From Streptomyces sp. NRRL S-646 (lineage in GTDB: Bacteria; Actinomycetota; Actinomycetes; Streptomycetales; Streptomycetaceae), in assembly GCF_000720765.1 (NCBI RefSeq), contig NZ_JODC01000028.1, positions 1 to 64,000 on the forward strand: a stretch of DNA of 64,000 nucleotides, written 5' to 3'. How positions within the stretch are numbered: the first letter of the stretch is position 1; each line of letters begins with the position of its first letter. Below the pieces are notes generated by a model. That model worked only from the letters and a program-made list of their open reading frames with translations. It was not told the DNA's origin and searched no databases. Below, piece by piece: positions 46,261-54,606 of the stretch. Both the position numbers and the translations under genes were made by a program.

Positions 46261-48480
46261 CTACCGGCGGGTGATCTCTTCCTTGGTCCGTTCCGCCTCC
46301 GACCGGATGTCCCGCATGACGTGGGGCTTGAGGTTCTTGCGGTCGAAGATCTCCACCATCTCGTCCATCACCTGTGTCGCCCGTTGCGGATTGCCCGCTT
46401 TGGCCTCCACCCGTGCCAGCCGCCGCATCACCTGGCCGAGAGTGATGTTGTCGACCCCCTCGTCACCGGCCGAGGATTCCACCACCTTGCCGAGCTGCCC
46501 GATGCTCTCCTCGGTGTTGGCGTGGCGGATGCGGAGCTCCTTGCCGGGGGTGAGGTCCTTGAAGTCCCTTGAGACGCCGAAGCCCTTGACCATGCGTGGG
46601 TAGACGGCGAGCGGGTGCTCAGCGTACTGGTCCAGCACCTGATCGAGGGCCCGGTTCCCGGACTCGAGGCTCTCGGCGCGGGAGCCGAGCAGGTAGAAGA
46701 GCGTGCCCTGCTCATCGCCGGACATCATCAACTCGGCGACATCCTCGTCGGCCTCGGTCAGCGGCCTGCGGACCGTGAGCCGGTGGATGCCGGAGACCAC
46801 CCGGGAACCGTCCGAAGCGTTGTACTGGGCCCGCAGTTGGTACTGGCCGGGCTGCTGGAAGTAGAAGCCGTCCTTGCCGTAACCGACGTAGGCACTCTCG
46901 TAGATCGCCGGCCGGTCGGCGTCCAGGACCGTCCGGTGCTCGTGATCCGCGCAGCGGATCAGTGGCGGCCGGTAGGTCCTGGTCTCGCCCGAAGGGGTGC
47001 GGATGGCGACGGTGACGAATCCGTCGTTGGGGTGCAGTCGGCCATGTGTGCTGCGGCCGCGCAGGTCGGTGGTGGCCAGCTTGATCTCGACCACGACCGG
47101 CTCGCCGAACCGGAACGTTCTGTTGGACCGCAGTTCCAGGGCCAGGCCGGAGTTGTCGACGACCGGGTCGTCGAAGAGGTCCACGTCGACCTCGGCCGCA
47201 CCGACACCGAACGGGTTGCCGCCCATGATCACGTCACGGTGGAAGCCGTGCCGCAGATGCACGAGTTCACTGTCGGTGAACTGGAAGGGGAACGCGGCCC
47301 AGTAAGCGGCCGTGCCACCCGGTGCTGGTGGCGGCGGCTGGAAGTTCTGCACGTAGTTCATCCAGGACAGGTCCCCGAGACCTCCGTTGGGCCCGAGCGG
47401 TTGAGGCGGTTCGGCCAGGTCCTTCTGCCACGAGTGCAGCAGGTTGAAGGCGTGACCGAGTTCGTGGACGTACGTACGCAACTGCGCACGCTGGCTGGCC
47501 GGGTCCTCGCCCTTGATCGCGTCGTGGAACACCGCGCAGCCCTGTCTCTGGAAGGCTCCGCCGGCATCGAACATGATGCCCCGGACACCGTCCTCGACGT
47601 ACGAGGAGGCCACCAGCTGCCACACCTGCCACCGGGGGACATCCCGCCAGAGGCTGAAATGGTTGACCATGGCGTTGTGCAACTCCGCGTCGTTCCACCG
47701 TGCGTCGGCGCCCGCGGCACCGGCGGGGACGACATCGGGAGCCCCGGCGATCTGCACCTCGATCCCCGCCTCCGCGTACGCGGCGGGCACGCTCAGGACA
47801 CGTGCCGGGCTCGACGGCGGCTGCGCCAGGGACCCGGTGTCGTACGAGACGAACGGGACGGTCCCTGTCACGGAGTCCTGTTCGAGCTGGACGCTGCGGA
47901 AGTGCGGTGAGACGAACGCGCACAGGTAACTCGCGCTGGGGCTCCCGCCGTCGGTGGAGAACTGCACGGTGGCCTCGCCCGGCGTGTGTGCCACATCCGT
48001 GCCCCGGACAATGCTCACCTCCACGTGCGAGGACAGGACGGGGAAACTGAACCTCCCTCGTCCGGTGAGCTTCACCAGCCCCTCGGTGACGGCGGCGGTG
48101 AGCGTCTCCACGACGAAGGAACCGACGTAGTTGGTGGTCGCCCCACTGGTCTGGAAGAAGTCTCCGCTGATCCGCATCAGCGGCCGCGGGCCGTCCACGT
48201 CCACTCGCAGTTCGAGCTGAGTTCCGGCTCCCGTGCTGCGGAAGCGCCCGCTGACCATGGTCGCTGCGGCCTGATCGGCCGGCCGCGGCAGGGCCTGTGC
48301 TTCGAGTCGCGCCACACGAGCCCTGAGCTGAACCATGTCCTCGGCCTCCGGCTCCACGAGCACTGCCTCCGTGGCGCCGCTCTGCTCCGCCCTGTGGGTC
48401 GGCGTCAGCCCTTCGAGGTCATTCCTCTTGGCCGGCCGCACCATCCCGTCCAGCGTTGTGGGGTCCGACATGATCGACAT
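46261..48480 (-). CDS. Metzincin-like zinc metalloprotease without leader peptide
   Basis: A 739-residue protein. Residues 45-60 form a short coiled coil (MVQLRARVARLEAQ); 75-190 are beta-rich. Residues 320-420 hold the catalytic region with H339-E340-L-G-H343-A-F-N-L-L-H349, a metzincin HExxHxxxxxH zinc site with Asn in place of the usual Gly, and a downstream Met in GLGDLSWMNYV that could be the Met-turn. About 430-560 is an Ig-like module (FRFGEPVVVEIKLATTDL, FYFQQPGQYQLRAQYNA), and the end is helical. No signal peptide is seen, so it acts in the cytosol or is delivered by a non-Sec route. Second gene of a three-gene operon. Confidence 0.8.
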   Translation of the reverse strand: MSIMSDPTTLDGMVRPAKRNDLEGLTPTHRAEQSGATEAVLVEPEAEDMVQLRARVARLEAQALPRPADQAAATMVSGRFRSTGAGTQLELRVDVDGPRPLMRISGDFFQTSGATTNYVGSFVVETLTAAVTEGLVKLTGRGRFSFPVLSSHVEVSIVRGTDVAHTPGEATVQFSTDGGSPSASYLCAFVSPHFRSVQLEQDSVTGTVPFVSYDTGSLAQPPSSPARVLSVPAAYAEAGIEVQIAGAPDVVPAGAAGADARWNDAELHNAMVNHFSLWRDVPRWQVWQLVASSYVEDGVRGIMFDAGGAFQRQGCAVFHDAIKGEDPASQRAQLRTYVHELGHAFNLLHSWQKDLAEPPQPLGPNGGLGDLSWMNYVQNFQPPPPAPGGTAAYWAAFPFQFTDSELVHLRHGFHRDVIMGGNPFGVGAAEVDVDLFDDPVVDNSGLALELRSNRTFRFGEPVVVEIKLATTDLRGRSTHGRLHPNDGFVTVAIRTPSGETRTYRPPLIRCADHEHRTVLDADRPAIYESAYVGYGKDGFYFQQPGQYQLRAQYNASDGSRVVSGIHRLTVRRPLTEADEDVAELMMSGDEQGTLFYLLGSRAESLESGNRALDQVLDQYAEHPLAVYPRMVKGFGVSRDFKDLTPGKELRIRHANTEESIGQLGKVVESSAGDEGVDNITLGQVMRRLARVEAKAGNPQRATQVMDEMVEIFDRKNLKPHVMRDIRSEAERTKEEITRR

Positions 48481-48516
48481 GGGTTGCCTCCTTGTGCGGG
48501 TCTTGCCCTCAGGCGG

Positions 48517-49245
48517 TCAGAACCGCCGTCCCCAGTTGGCGGTCGAGGACGTGCAGTCGTTCCAGCCGTACTGGCTGAGGTGGTAGCGCGTGTTCCCGCC
48601 AGGGATCTCGAGCCGGGAGCCGCGGTATCCGGGGGTGTCCCAGAGCGTGATGTGCCACCGGCACCAGTTGACCGACGAGATGATGTCGTTCCAGTCACCC
48701 GTACCGAGGAAGCCTCTGCGGACCCTGCGCAGATCCCGCCAGGCGCGTCCCGGGCCGTTCTGCAGCCAGTCCCCGCCGAGGTCGTCGTCTTCGTAGTAGT
48801 ACGAGAGCTCGGACAGCGAATCCGGGTTGGTGGTGCCGATGTCGCTGTGCCGCGCGCCGACCAGGTGGTCGTGGAGCGCTTCGAGCGTCGTGAAGCTGTA
48901 CAGCACGGGGTCGCCCTGGGCGTTGACACCGGGCGTCGAGTACAGCTCCTGCCCGTCGAACTCACGGACCACACTGGGCTCGTTGGTCTCGCCGTCCAGC
49001 ACCACAGGTATCTCGGGCGGCTGGTGCGGTTTCGGTGGGGGCGACTCGCCTTCGGCCCGGATGCCGCCAATCATCATGACGGCGTCCTCGTGGAGGATCG
49101 GTGGGTCGACTTCCGCCAGGCGGTCGACCAGCGCGTCGAACGAGTCGATCCCCGAGTCCTCCAGGCCCTCACGGACCTGCCTCCGCGTCCGCTCGCGGAC
49201 GTCGCCGGAGGCCCCGGAGCGTTCGGGGCTGAGCTGTCGGCTCAT
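48517..49245 (-). CDS. Protein with C-terminal beta/gamma-crystallin (I36-like) domain
   Basis: A 242-residue protein. The N-terminal 120 residues are acidic and Pro-rich (VREGLEDSGIDSFDALVDRL, AEVDPPILHEDAVMMIGGIR); the middle has FTTLEALHDHLVGARHSDIG. The last 60 read as a crystallin-type Greek key: WNDIISSVNWCRWHITLWDT, PGYRGSRLEIPGGNTRYHLS, with two Cys and an SxxNW motif. Peptidase inhibitor family I36 (Streptomyces metalloproteinase inhibitor SMPI) has this fold. It is first in the operon, 36 nt before the metalloprotease, so an inhibitor or partner role is attractive but inferred. No signal peptide. Confidence 0.75.
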   Translation of the reverse strand: MSRQLSPERSGASGDVRERTRRQVREGLEDSGIDSFDALVDRLAEVDPPILHEDAVMMIGGIRAEGESPPPKPHQPPEIPVVLDGETNEPSVVREFDGQELYSTPGVNAQGDPVLYSFTTLEALHDHLVGARHSDIGTTNPDSLSELSYYYEDDDLGGDWLQNGPGRAWRDLRRVRRGFLGTGDWNDIISSVNWCRWHITLWDTPGYRGSRLEIPGGNTRYHLSQYGWNDCTSSTANWGRRF

Positions 49246-49860
49246 GGTGTTCCTCTTGTTCCGCCCCGGACCGGGAAGAGACGGTCCGCCGCTCCCGCGC
49301 AGCGCTGTGGGTTCGCACGGGGCGGCTCGTCTCTCGGGGCCGCGGGCTGTCGTAGCACCAGGATTGACGGGTCTGCGCCGTCACGGGCGCACTCGGACGC
49401 GGGCGCATTCGGTGTGCCGCGGGGGCTTTCGAGCGCCGTGTCGATCTCCATCCGCAGAACGCCCCTGATTCCAGTAGGCGTCGCATCCGCGATGGTGTCA
49501 ACCGGACCACGAGCGCCATCTGGCGCCGCAACTCTGCTGGTTGACCAGTCAATTTACGCGATGTGACCCTTCTTGACCCTCGCGTCATCATTTGCTATTG
49601 CAAGCGCTAATGCGTTCGCAAGCGAAGGAGCCGGACGGCCATACGGGAGGCGAAGAATTCGTAGTAAGTGCCGCACCGCGGTCCCGAGTGCGTCCGCCGA
49701 ACAGCGCAACCTCTTCTCGCGCGTGGGCGGGTTCCACGGCCTGGAGCGGGACCGGTAATAGCTTGTCGGACGGCGGGCGGCCGGGTCCCGTTCATACGTG
49801 GCACGCGGCCGGCACCCGATCCAGCTCCGTACGTCGAGCGGGTTCCCCGAGGAGAACAGA
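49246..49860. other. Divergent intergenic region with lower GC
   Basis: This 615-bp region separates the two arms of the metalloprotease cluster. I see no gene. Bases 49540-49660 are noticeably AT-richer than the surroundings and carry promoter-like and repeated motifs, listed separately. Confidence 0.5.
49573..49624 (+). promoter_or_regulatory. Candidate promoter and repeated GCAAGCG motif
   Basis: TTGACC (49573-49578) and TATTGC (49596-49601) are spaced by 17 nt, like a sigma-70-type promoter. GCAAGCG occurs at 49600-49606 and again at 49618-49624, an 18-nt period close to two helical turns, overlapping the -10 region as an operator would. Confidence 0.4.
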
Positions 49861-50117
49861 TGTCTAGCTCACCACTGCCAATCTGCGAGCACGCCAAGGC
49901 CGGCCTCGCGAAGGCCAAACTGGAGACAGCTCGCAGGCTGAAGGAGCTGAACGACGCCGAGCACAAGCTCCACGAGCTGGAAGCCGCACAGCCGCCGGAC
50001 GAGGCGGCGATCGAGGCTCAGAAGGCCAAGGTCGACCAAGCCCGGGACAACTGGCTGGAGGCAAGAAAGAAGCAGAAGGACTGGCAGGAAGCGGTGGACG
50101 AACTCTGCAATCCGTAG
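49861..50117 (+). CDS. Small coiled-coil protein
   Basis: This 85-residue protein is almost entirely helical and charged: ICEHAKAGLAKAKLETARRL, KELNDAEHKLHELEAAQPPD, EAAIEAQKAKVDQARDNWLE, KKQKDWQEAVDELC. The heptad pattern breaks at a PPD hinge, suggesting a helical hairpin. There is one Cys near each end. GAGGAGA lies upstream of the ATG. It is the first plus-strand gene of the divergent metalloprotease cluster; function unknown. Confidence 0.75.
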
Positions 50118-50264
50118 CACGGCCGGAGGGCGCCGGCCACCCTCATCCGAACGGACCTTCCCAGGCGCTGGCGCGATCACCAGAGATGAGACTCAGACCA
50201 GGGGGCCTTGGGCGGTATGTGCCATAGGGGCTCGACACCGCCATCTGCGCCGGAGGTCAGCGCC

Positions 50265-51194
50265 ATGCTTCAGGTAACCGTCCAGATCTTCAGTGGCCGG
50301 CCCAACCCCACCTGGGTCGTCACCGATGAGGATGCCACTCGCACACTGCTGGAAACCGCCGCCCAGGAGGCCGGCGACGCGATCGGGCTGCCTGGTGCCG
50401 GATACGACGGTCTGGGCTACCGGGAGGTGGTGGTCACCACAGCTGCCGACGACCAACTTGCCTGGCCCGAGCGACTGCCGCAGGCATTCGCGCTCGGCAC
50501 CATCGCCGCGGCCGATCCGTCGAGTTCCGGGGAGTTGGCCCGCCGGCTCATCGCCACCATGGACCAGTACCGTGATGTCACGCTGGCCGAGCACGCTCTT
50601 ACCCCGATCGGCTCGCAGACCCAGGACTTCGTTCTGGAGCAGCTCGACACCTTCCTGGAGAATCCGCCCGCCTGGAACCGCGCCATGAAGGCTCCTTCGC
50701 AGCCCGCGGAACGGTCCAGCAGACAGGAGAAGGATGTCGCGGAGACCTGCACGTACGAGGTGAGCCAGTTCAACCCGGACTACTGGAACCGACCGGAGGT
50801 ACAGCCGTACAACAACTGCTACAACTACGCTCGTAACTACCGCACCGACACCTTCGCCCAGCCCGGCCGCGCACACGGCGCCCAGACCAGCACCATGGCC
50901 TGCTCCAACGTCACCCAGGCAGCGCTCGCCGACGGGCTGGTGTACCGGTACCACTGCCTCCCGGACTCGGAGTACCCGCGCCGGCTCATGGCACTGGTCG
51001 TCTGGCCCGGCTGGGACTACCACTGGTACCGGGAACACAAGGGTGACTTCTGGGGACACAAGCCGGGAGCCACCGCGGCCCGCAACTACGACAACAGCGG
51101 AGCGCTGATCACCAACCCCGAGACCTGCGACCGCGGCGGCTACACCGACTTCTGCCGCTACTTCTACGCGGGCAAGTCCGTGGTCATCAACTGA
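50265..51194 (+). CDS. SGRPNP-domain protein with C-terminal Cys/His domain
   Basis: A 309-residue protein from the ATG at 50265 (GGAGG 8 nt upstream). Residues 1-75 form a domain with VTVQIFSGRPNPTWVVTDED and GLGYREVVVT that recurs in the next gene. The C-terminal 140 residues read QPYNNCYNYARNYRTDTFAQ, PGRAHG, ALVVWPGWDYHWYREHKGDF, WGHKPGATAARNYDNSGALI, NPETCDRGGYTDFCRYFY. C185 at a helix start with H253 and H265 is arranged like an NlpC/P60-type or transglutaminase-like active site; the NNCYNYA and HKPG motifs recall insoluble-matrix shell protein homologues. No signal peptide. Function unknown. Confidence 0.75.
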   Translation: MLQVTVQIFSGRPNPTWVVTDEDATRTLLETAAQEAGDAIGLPGAGYDGLGYREVVVTTAADDQLAWPERLPQAFALGTIAAADPSSSGELARRLIATMDQYRDVTLAEHALTPIGSQTQDFVLEQLDTFLENPPAWNRAMKAPSQPAERSSRQEKDVAETCTYEVSQFNPDYWNRPEVQPYNNCYNYARNYRTDTFAQPGRAHGAQTSTMACSNVTQAALADGLVYRYHCLPDSEYPRRLMALVVWPGWDYHWYREHKGDFWGHKPGATAARNYDNSGALITNPETCDRGGYTDFCRYFYAGKSVVIN

Positions 51195-51237
51195 GCTGCC
51201 CTCACTGATGGGGTATCGGAGCCCGCCGGAGACCGAT

Positions 51238-51561
51238 GTGATCGTCGAACTGGACCTGTACAGCGGCCGACCCAACCCGCGCTGGCGACTGGACGACGAG
51301 ACGAGCAGGACCTTCCGCGGGCTGGTGGCAGACCTGGCCCCGACGACTGCCCCTCCGGCCACCCCGCCCGGCCTGGGCTATCGCGGCTTCGTGGTCACCG
51401 ACGGCGCCCAAACCTACCGGATCTTCGGCGGCCTGGTCGCCACCGGTGACAGCGTCCTGGCGGACTCCGGGAGAACGCTGGAACACTGGCTGCTGGGCGG
51501 GCTCCCGGAGCGATACGAGGCGCTACGGCCAACGGTCACCCAGGCGATGGGGAACGGCTGA
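51238..51561 (+). CDS. Stand-alone SGRPNP-domain protein
   Basis: This 107-residue protein is taken from the GTG at 51238, preceded by GGAGA, though an ATG at 51208 is in frame. It begins VIVELDLYSGRPNPRWRLDD and continues FRGLVADLAP, PGLGYRGFVVTDGAQTYRIF, ending LEHWLLGGLPERYEALRPTV. It is clearly paralogous to the N-terminal domain of the preceding protein, from which it is separated by 43 nt. The two probably interact or bind the same partner (inference). Confidence 0.7.
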   Translation: MIVELDLYSGRPNPRWRLDDETSRTFRGLVADLAPTTAPPATPPGLGYRGFVVTDGAQTYRIFGGLVATGDSVLADSGRTLEHWLLGGLPERYEALRPTVTQAMGNG

Positions 51562-51713
51562 CCGTTCGGATGCGGACGGGGCTGCGGCCCGGCATACTAC
51601 CGGGCCCCGTCCACACTGACCGGCGACAGGAAGCGAGCACGGCCTCCCTGCGATTCCGCAAGTCTGCCGTTTGCCCGCTGGCCGAGCAGGCCGTAGTCCA
51701 GTACATCGGAAAC

Positions 51714-52210
51714 ATGACCCCGCACGGCGGCTACCCCAGCGACCTGTCCGAGGAACGCTGGGAACTGATCGCACCGGTCCGTGAGGCATGGCGGGCCGAG
51801 CGGCGCGGGCGCGGCCTGGACATCGGTCGCCCGCCCGAGCACGACCTGCGGCAGATCATGAACGCGATCCTGTACGTGGACCGCACGGGCATCCCCTGGC
51901 GCTATCCGGCCCACGACTTCGCCCCCTGGGCCACGGTGTACGGCTACTTCGCGAAGCGGCAGCGGGACGGCGTCTTCGAGCGGCTCACCGGACTGCTCAG
52001 GCGCCTGGTGCCGGCGCCCGCGGGTTCACGATCATCCCGAGACGGTGGACCATCGAGCGCAGCATCGGCTGGCTCATGCACCACCGACGCCTCGCCCGCG
52101 ACTACGAACGCCACCCGCCCCGCTCCGAAGCCATGACCCACCTCGCGATGATCGACCTCATGGCCCGCAGACTCACCGGCGTAGCCACCCTGAACTGGCG
52201 CGGAACCTGA
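51714..52210 (+). pseudogene. IS5-family transposase with internal deletion
   Basis: The N-terminal part is intact from an ATG at 51714: GGYPSDLSEERWELIAPVRE, MNAILYVDRTGIPWRYPAHD, FAPWATVYGYFAKRQRDGVF. After about 52015 the frame jumps directly to the C-terminal segment RRWTIERSIGWLMHHRRLAR, DYERHPPRSEAM and LMARRLTGVATLNW. The DDE core between them (about 100 residues) is deleted, so only the two ends of the gene survive. Confidence 0.7.
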
Positions 52211-52248
52211 CCCGGGACCAAACACGAATCACCGGACCAAACGCCCAG

Positions 52249-53139
52249 TCAGTGCAGTGAATCCGAGAGCCGTACGAACCTATGGCCAGAAGCCAGCAGC
52301 CGGGGTACGGCGGCGGCGACGCCCCGGGCCGTGCCGCCCTCGGGGTGGTTCATGTGGCAGATGACTATGGAGCCGGCGGGCGCGGCCCCGACGGTTGTAC
52401 GGACCTGCTCGGGGCTGAAGGTGGCCCCGGCGTCACCGTTGACCGAGAAGCTGACGAACCGCTCGCCCAGGGCGGTGACGATCCTGGCCGCGACGTCGTC
52501 GCAGTACGCGGTGCCGGAGCGGAAGAAACGCGGCGGGCTGCCCAGCAGGTCGGTCAGCCTCGCCCGGTTGCCGGCGATCTCGTCGTAGACCTCGGCGGCG
52601 CTGCGGGTGCCGGGGATGCCGTAGGCGGAGCGGCCGGTGACGGAGAGGGGGAGGTGGCGGGTGCCGTGGTTGGCGATCTCGAACAGCGGCTCGGCGGCCA
52701 GTCGGCGGAAGACGGCCGGATTGGCGTCGATCCAACGCGAGTTGACGAACAGGGTCGCCGGTATCTCCCGCCTGCGCAGGAAGTCGATCAGGGCACGGTC
52801 GTAGCCGCTGCCGCCCCGGCCGCCGCAGGCGTCGAAGGTCAGCGCGATCCCCTGGCGCCCGGGCAGCCTGTGCACCACGCCGGGCGCGTCGAAGCCCCAG
52901 GTGTGAGGCACGGCGTGCCCGTAACGGGCGACCATCTCGGCGCGGGTGGCCGCGGGCAACCGGGCCGGCCTGACCGTCACCGCGGGCGACGGGGCAGCGG
53001 AGGAGCGGTGGGCCGAGGGGGAGGCGGAAGCGGCCGTCTCCGGCTTGGCAGCCCTCGTCGGTGCGGTACAGCCGGCCAGGGCTCCCCCCGCCAAAGTCGC
53101 CAGCACCATCCGCCGACTCGTTCCCATCCACTCCCCCAC
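52249..53139 (-). CDS. Polysaccharide deacetylase lipoprotein
   Basis: This 296-residue protein has a lipoprotein-type leader with twin Arg (SRRMVLATLAGGALAGC) and a Ser/Ala-rich linker. The NodB (CE4) domain follows: ALTFDACGGRGGSGYDRALI (first catalytic Asp), FVNSRWIDANP, ANHGTRHLPLSVTG (metal His pair), PRFFRSGTAYCDD and ICHMNHPEGGTARGVAAAVP near the end. CE4 enzymes remove acetyl groups from chitin or peptidoglycan glycans. It is surface anchored and monocistronic by appearance. Confidence 0.88.
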   Translation of the reverse strand: MGEWMGTSRRMVLATLAGGALAGCTAPTRAAKPETAASASPSAHRSSAAPSPAVTVRPARLPAATRAEMVARYGHAVPHTWGFDAPGVVHRLPGRQGIALTFDACGGRGGSGYDRALIDFLRRREIPATLFVNSRWIDANPAVFRRLAAEPLFEIANHGTRHLPLSVTGRSAYGIPGTRSAAEVYDEIAGNRARLTDLLGSPPRFFRSGTAYCDDVAARIVTALGERFVSFSVNGDAGATFSPEQVRTTVGAAPAGSIVICHMNHPEGGTARGVAAAVPRLLASGHRFVRLSDSLH

Positions 53140-53267
53140 TTGCTCGGACGTTGCACGGCAAGGCTAGGCAGCGCACACCCGCCACCCGCCCGCACACCGG
53201 ACAAGCCTTGCCCAACAATCCTTTGTGGATCATTTGCCCCGCCCGACCGAACCACCCGCGCCCGGCG

Positions 53268-53808
53268 TCAGCTCGGCATCAGCACCACCGCATGGCCGCC
53301 GGAGGGGGCCATGGCCACGCTGAGCACGGTCGCCGAGGTGACGGTCGGGGTACTCACCACGACGGGCTTCTGGTAGGCGCTGGTGCCGGGCGTGCCGTCG
53401 GCGTACACCGTCGCCGTCCAGTTGCCGCTGCCGAGGAAGGACAGCGGGAGCGACAGCGTCCGGGCCGACTCGTCGGTCATCGCGCGCAGGTACCAGGTGG
53501 TGCCCTGCCGGCGCGCGACCGTGATGAACTGGCCGATCGAGCCGTGGAGGGTTCGGTTCTCGTCCCAGGTGGTGAAGAGGGCGTCAAACCATTGCAGGCC
53601 GGGCCAGTTGGCGGTGTTGGAGTGTTTCGACGGTACGTCGTACAAGCGGAGGAAGTTGAGCGGCTGGTAGTGGACCGCCGCCATCGCTATCTGATGGACG
53701 TTGGTGGTCTGGTCGCGCGGCTGGCCGTAACAGATCGTGTAGTCCGTCGGTCCGCCGGCGTTCCGGGCGAACGGCAGGGTGACGTTGTGCGAGGCCGTTG
53801 CGAATTGC
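53268..53808 (-). pseudogene. GH97 alpha-glucosidase-like enzyme, C-terminal remnant
   Basis: The minus strand reads SHNVTLPFARNAGGPTDYTI, NVHQIAMAAVHYQPLNFLRL, WPGLQWFDALFTTWDENRTL, GSIGQFITVARRQGTTWYLR, TDESARTLSLPLSFLGSGNW, TATVYADGTPG. This is the end of the catalytic domain and the C-terminal beta domain of glycoside hydrolase family 97. Everything upstream is replaced at about 53808 by the toxin-gene fragment on the other strand. Confidence 0.7.
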
Positions 53809-54215
53809 GCTGCCGCCCCTACTGGGTCAACCGCAGCCTCGCCCGCGTCCTGCTCGGCCAGAACACAGCAGACTGGGACGACAGATCGGCGCCGCCCTCG
53901 TCGTGGTCTGCCGGCATCACGGAACTCGAGGTCCTCCACTCCGCCCGCTCGGCCAAGTCCCGCGCACGATTGAAGGAAGCGCTCGACGCCCACTGCGTGT
54001 GGTGTCCGATGCCCGGTGGCATCTACCGCCGCTCCCGCGTGGTTCAGGAGCAGCTCACCGCGAAGGGCGAACACCGCAGCGCAGACCCGGTCGGTCTCCT
54101 CGTCGCCGCTGCCGTCGCAGAGGCGGGGCTCACCCTGCTCCACCACGACCGCGGCTTCGACACCATCGCCCGGACGACAGGGCAGCCGGTACGCACGATC
54201 GACCTGAGACCGTAG
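53809..54215 (+). pseudogene. VapC-like PIN-domain toxin, 5'-truncated
   Basis: The plus strand reads SLARVLLGQNTADWDDR, ITELEVLHSARSAKSRARLK, EALDAHCVWCPMPGGIYRRS, VQEQLTAKGEHRSADPVGLL, VAAAVAEAGLTLLHHDRGFD, then ARTTGQPVRTIDL. This is a full VapC scaffold, with the downstream Asp/Glu metal ligands, except that the first catalytic strand (normally YLVDTSAL) is mutated to YWVNRSL and lacks a start. A stretch at 53882-53925 is out of frame and then restored by a second indel. No VapB antitoxin is visible. Confidence 0.65.
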
Positions 54216-54606
54216 CGCCCGCCGGCGCCCGGCTTTGTCGCGCAAGTCCACCGAAAGAACGGACGCGACATGAGCCAGGCCAGCAGCAATCGGAGACCTC
54301 TGGCGCACGCGAAGGTCAGCTGCTGGAACCGAGCCCGCAAGTCGACTGGCGGGAAGCCAGGGCTGGATGGCGGAGCGGGGTCACGGCCTATCGCCGCACC
54401 CGGCGGACGGCCGCTTCCCAGCGAGGCCGGGATCGCGCGGCCGCCCGAGAGCGCGTGGGCCTGTGCCCTACGGCGGGACGGCGAGGTCCAGAACCAGGCG
54501 CACCTGTCCGCGAGTTCAGGGGCCCACTTGCTTCGGCGTCGGCACCATCGACGCCGAAGCGGAACCGTACGGTGGCACCGTGCTCTCGGCGCGTCGCCGC
54601 GATCGG
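54216..54606. other. Gap, nothing recognised
   Basis: No conserved frame stands out on either strand. The acetate-permease operon ends just downstream on the minus strand, and I see no clear terminator. Confidence 0.3.

Noticed and set aside
45704..51561. Cluster considered as an extracellular contractile injection or toxin-antitoxin system
   Set aside because: No sheath, tube, baseplate, AAA or toxin-domain genes are visible in the window, so that label cannot be supported.
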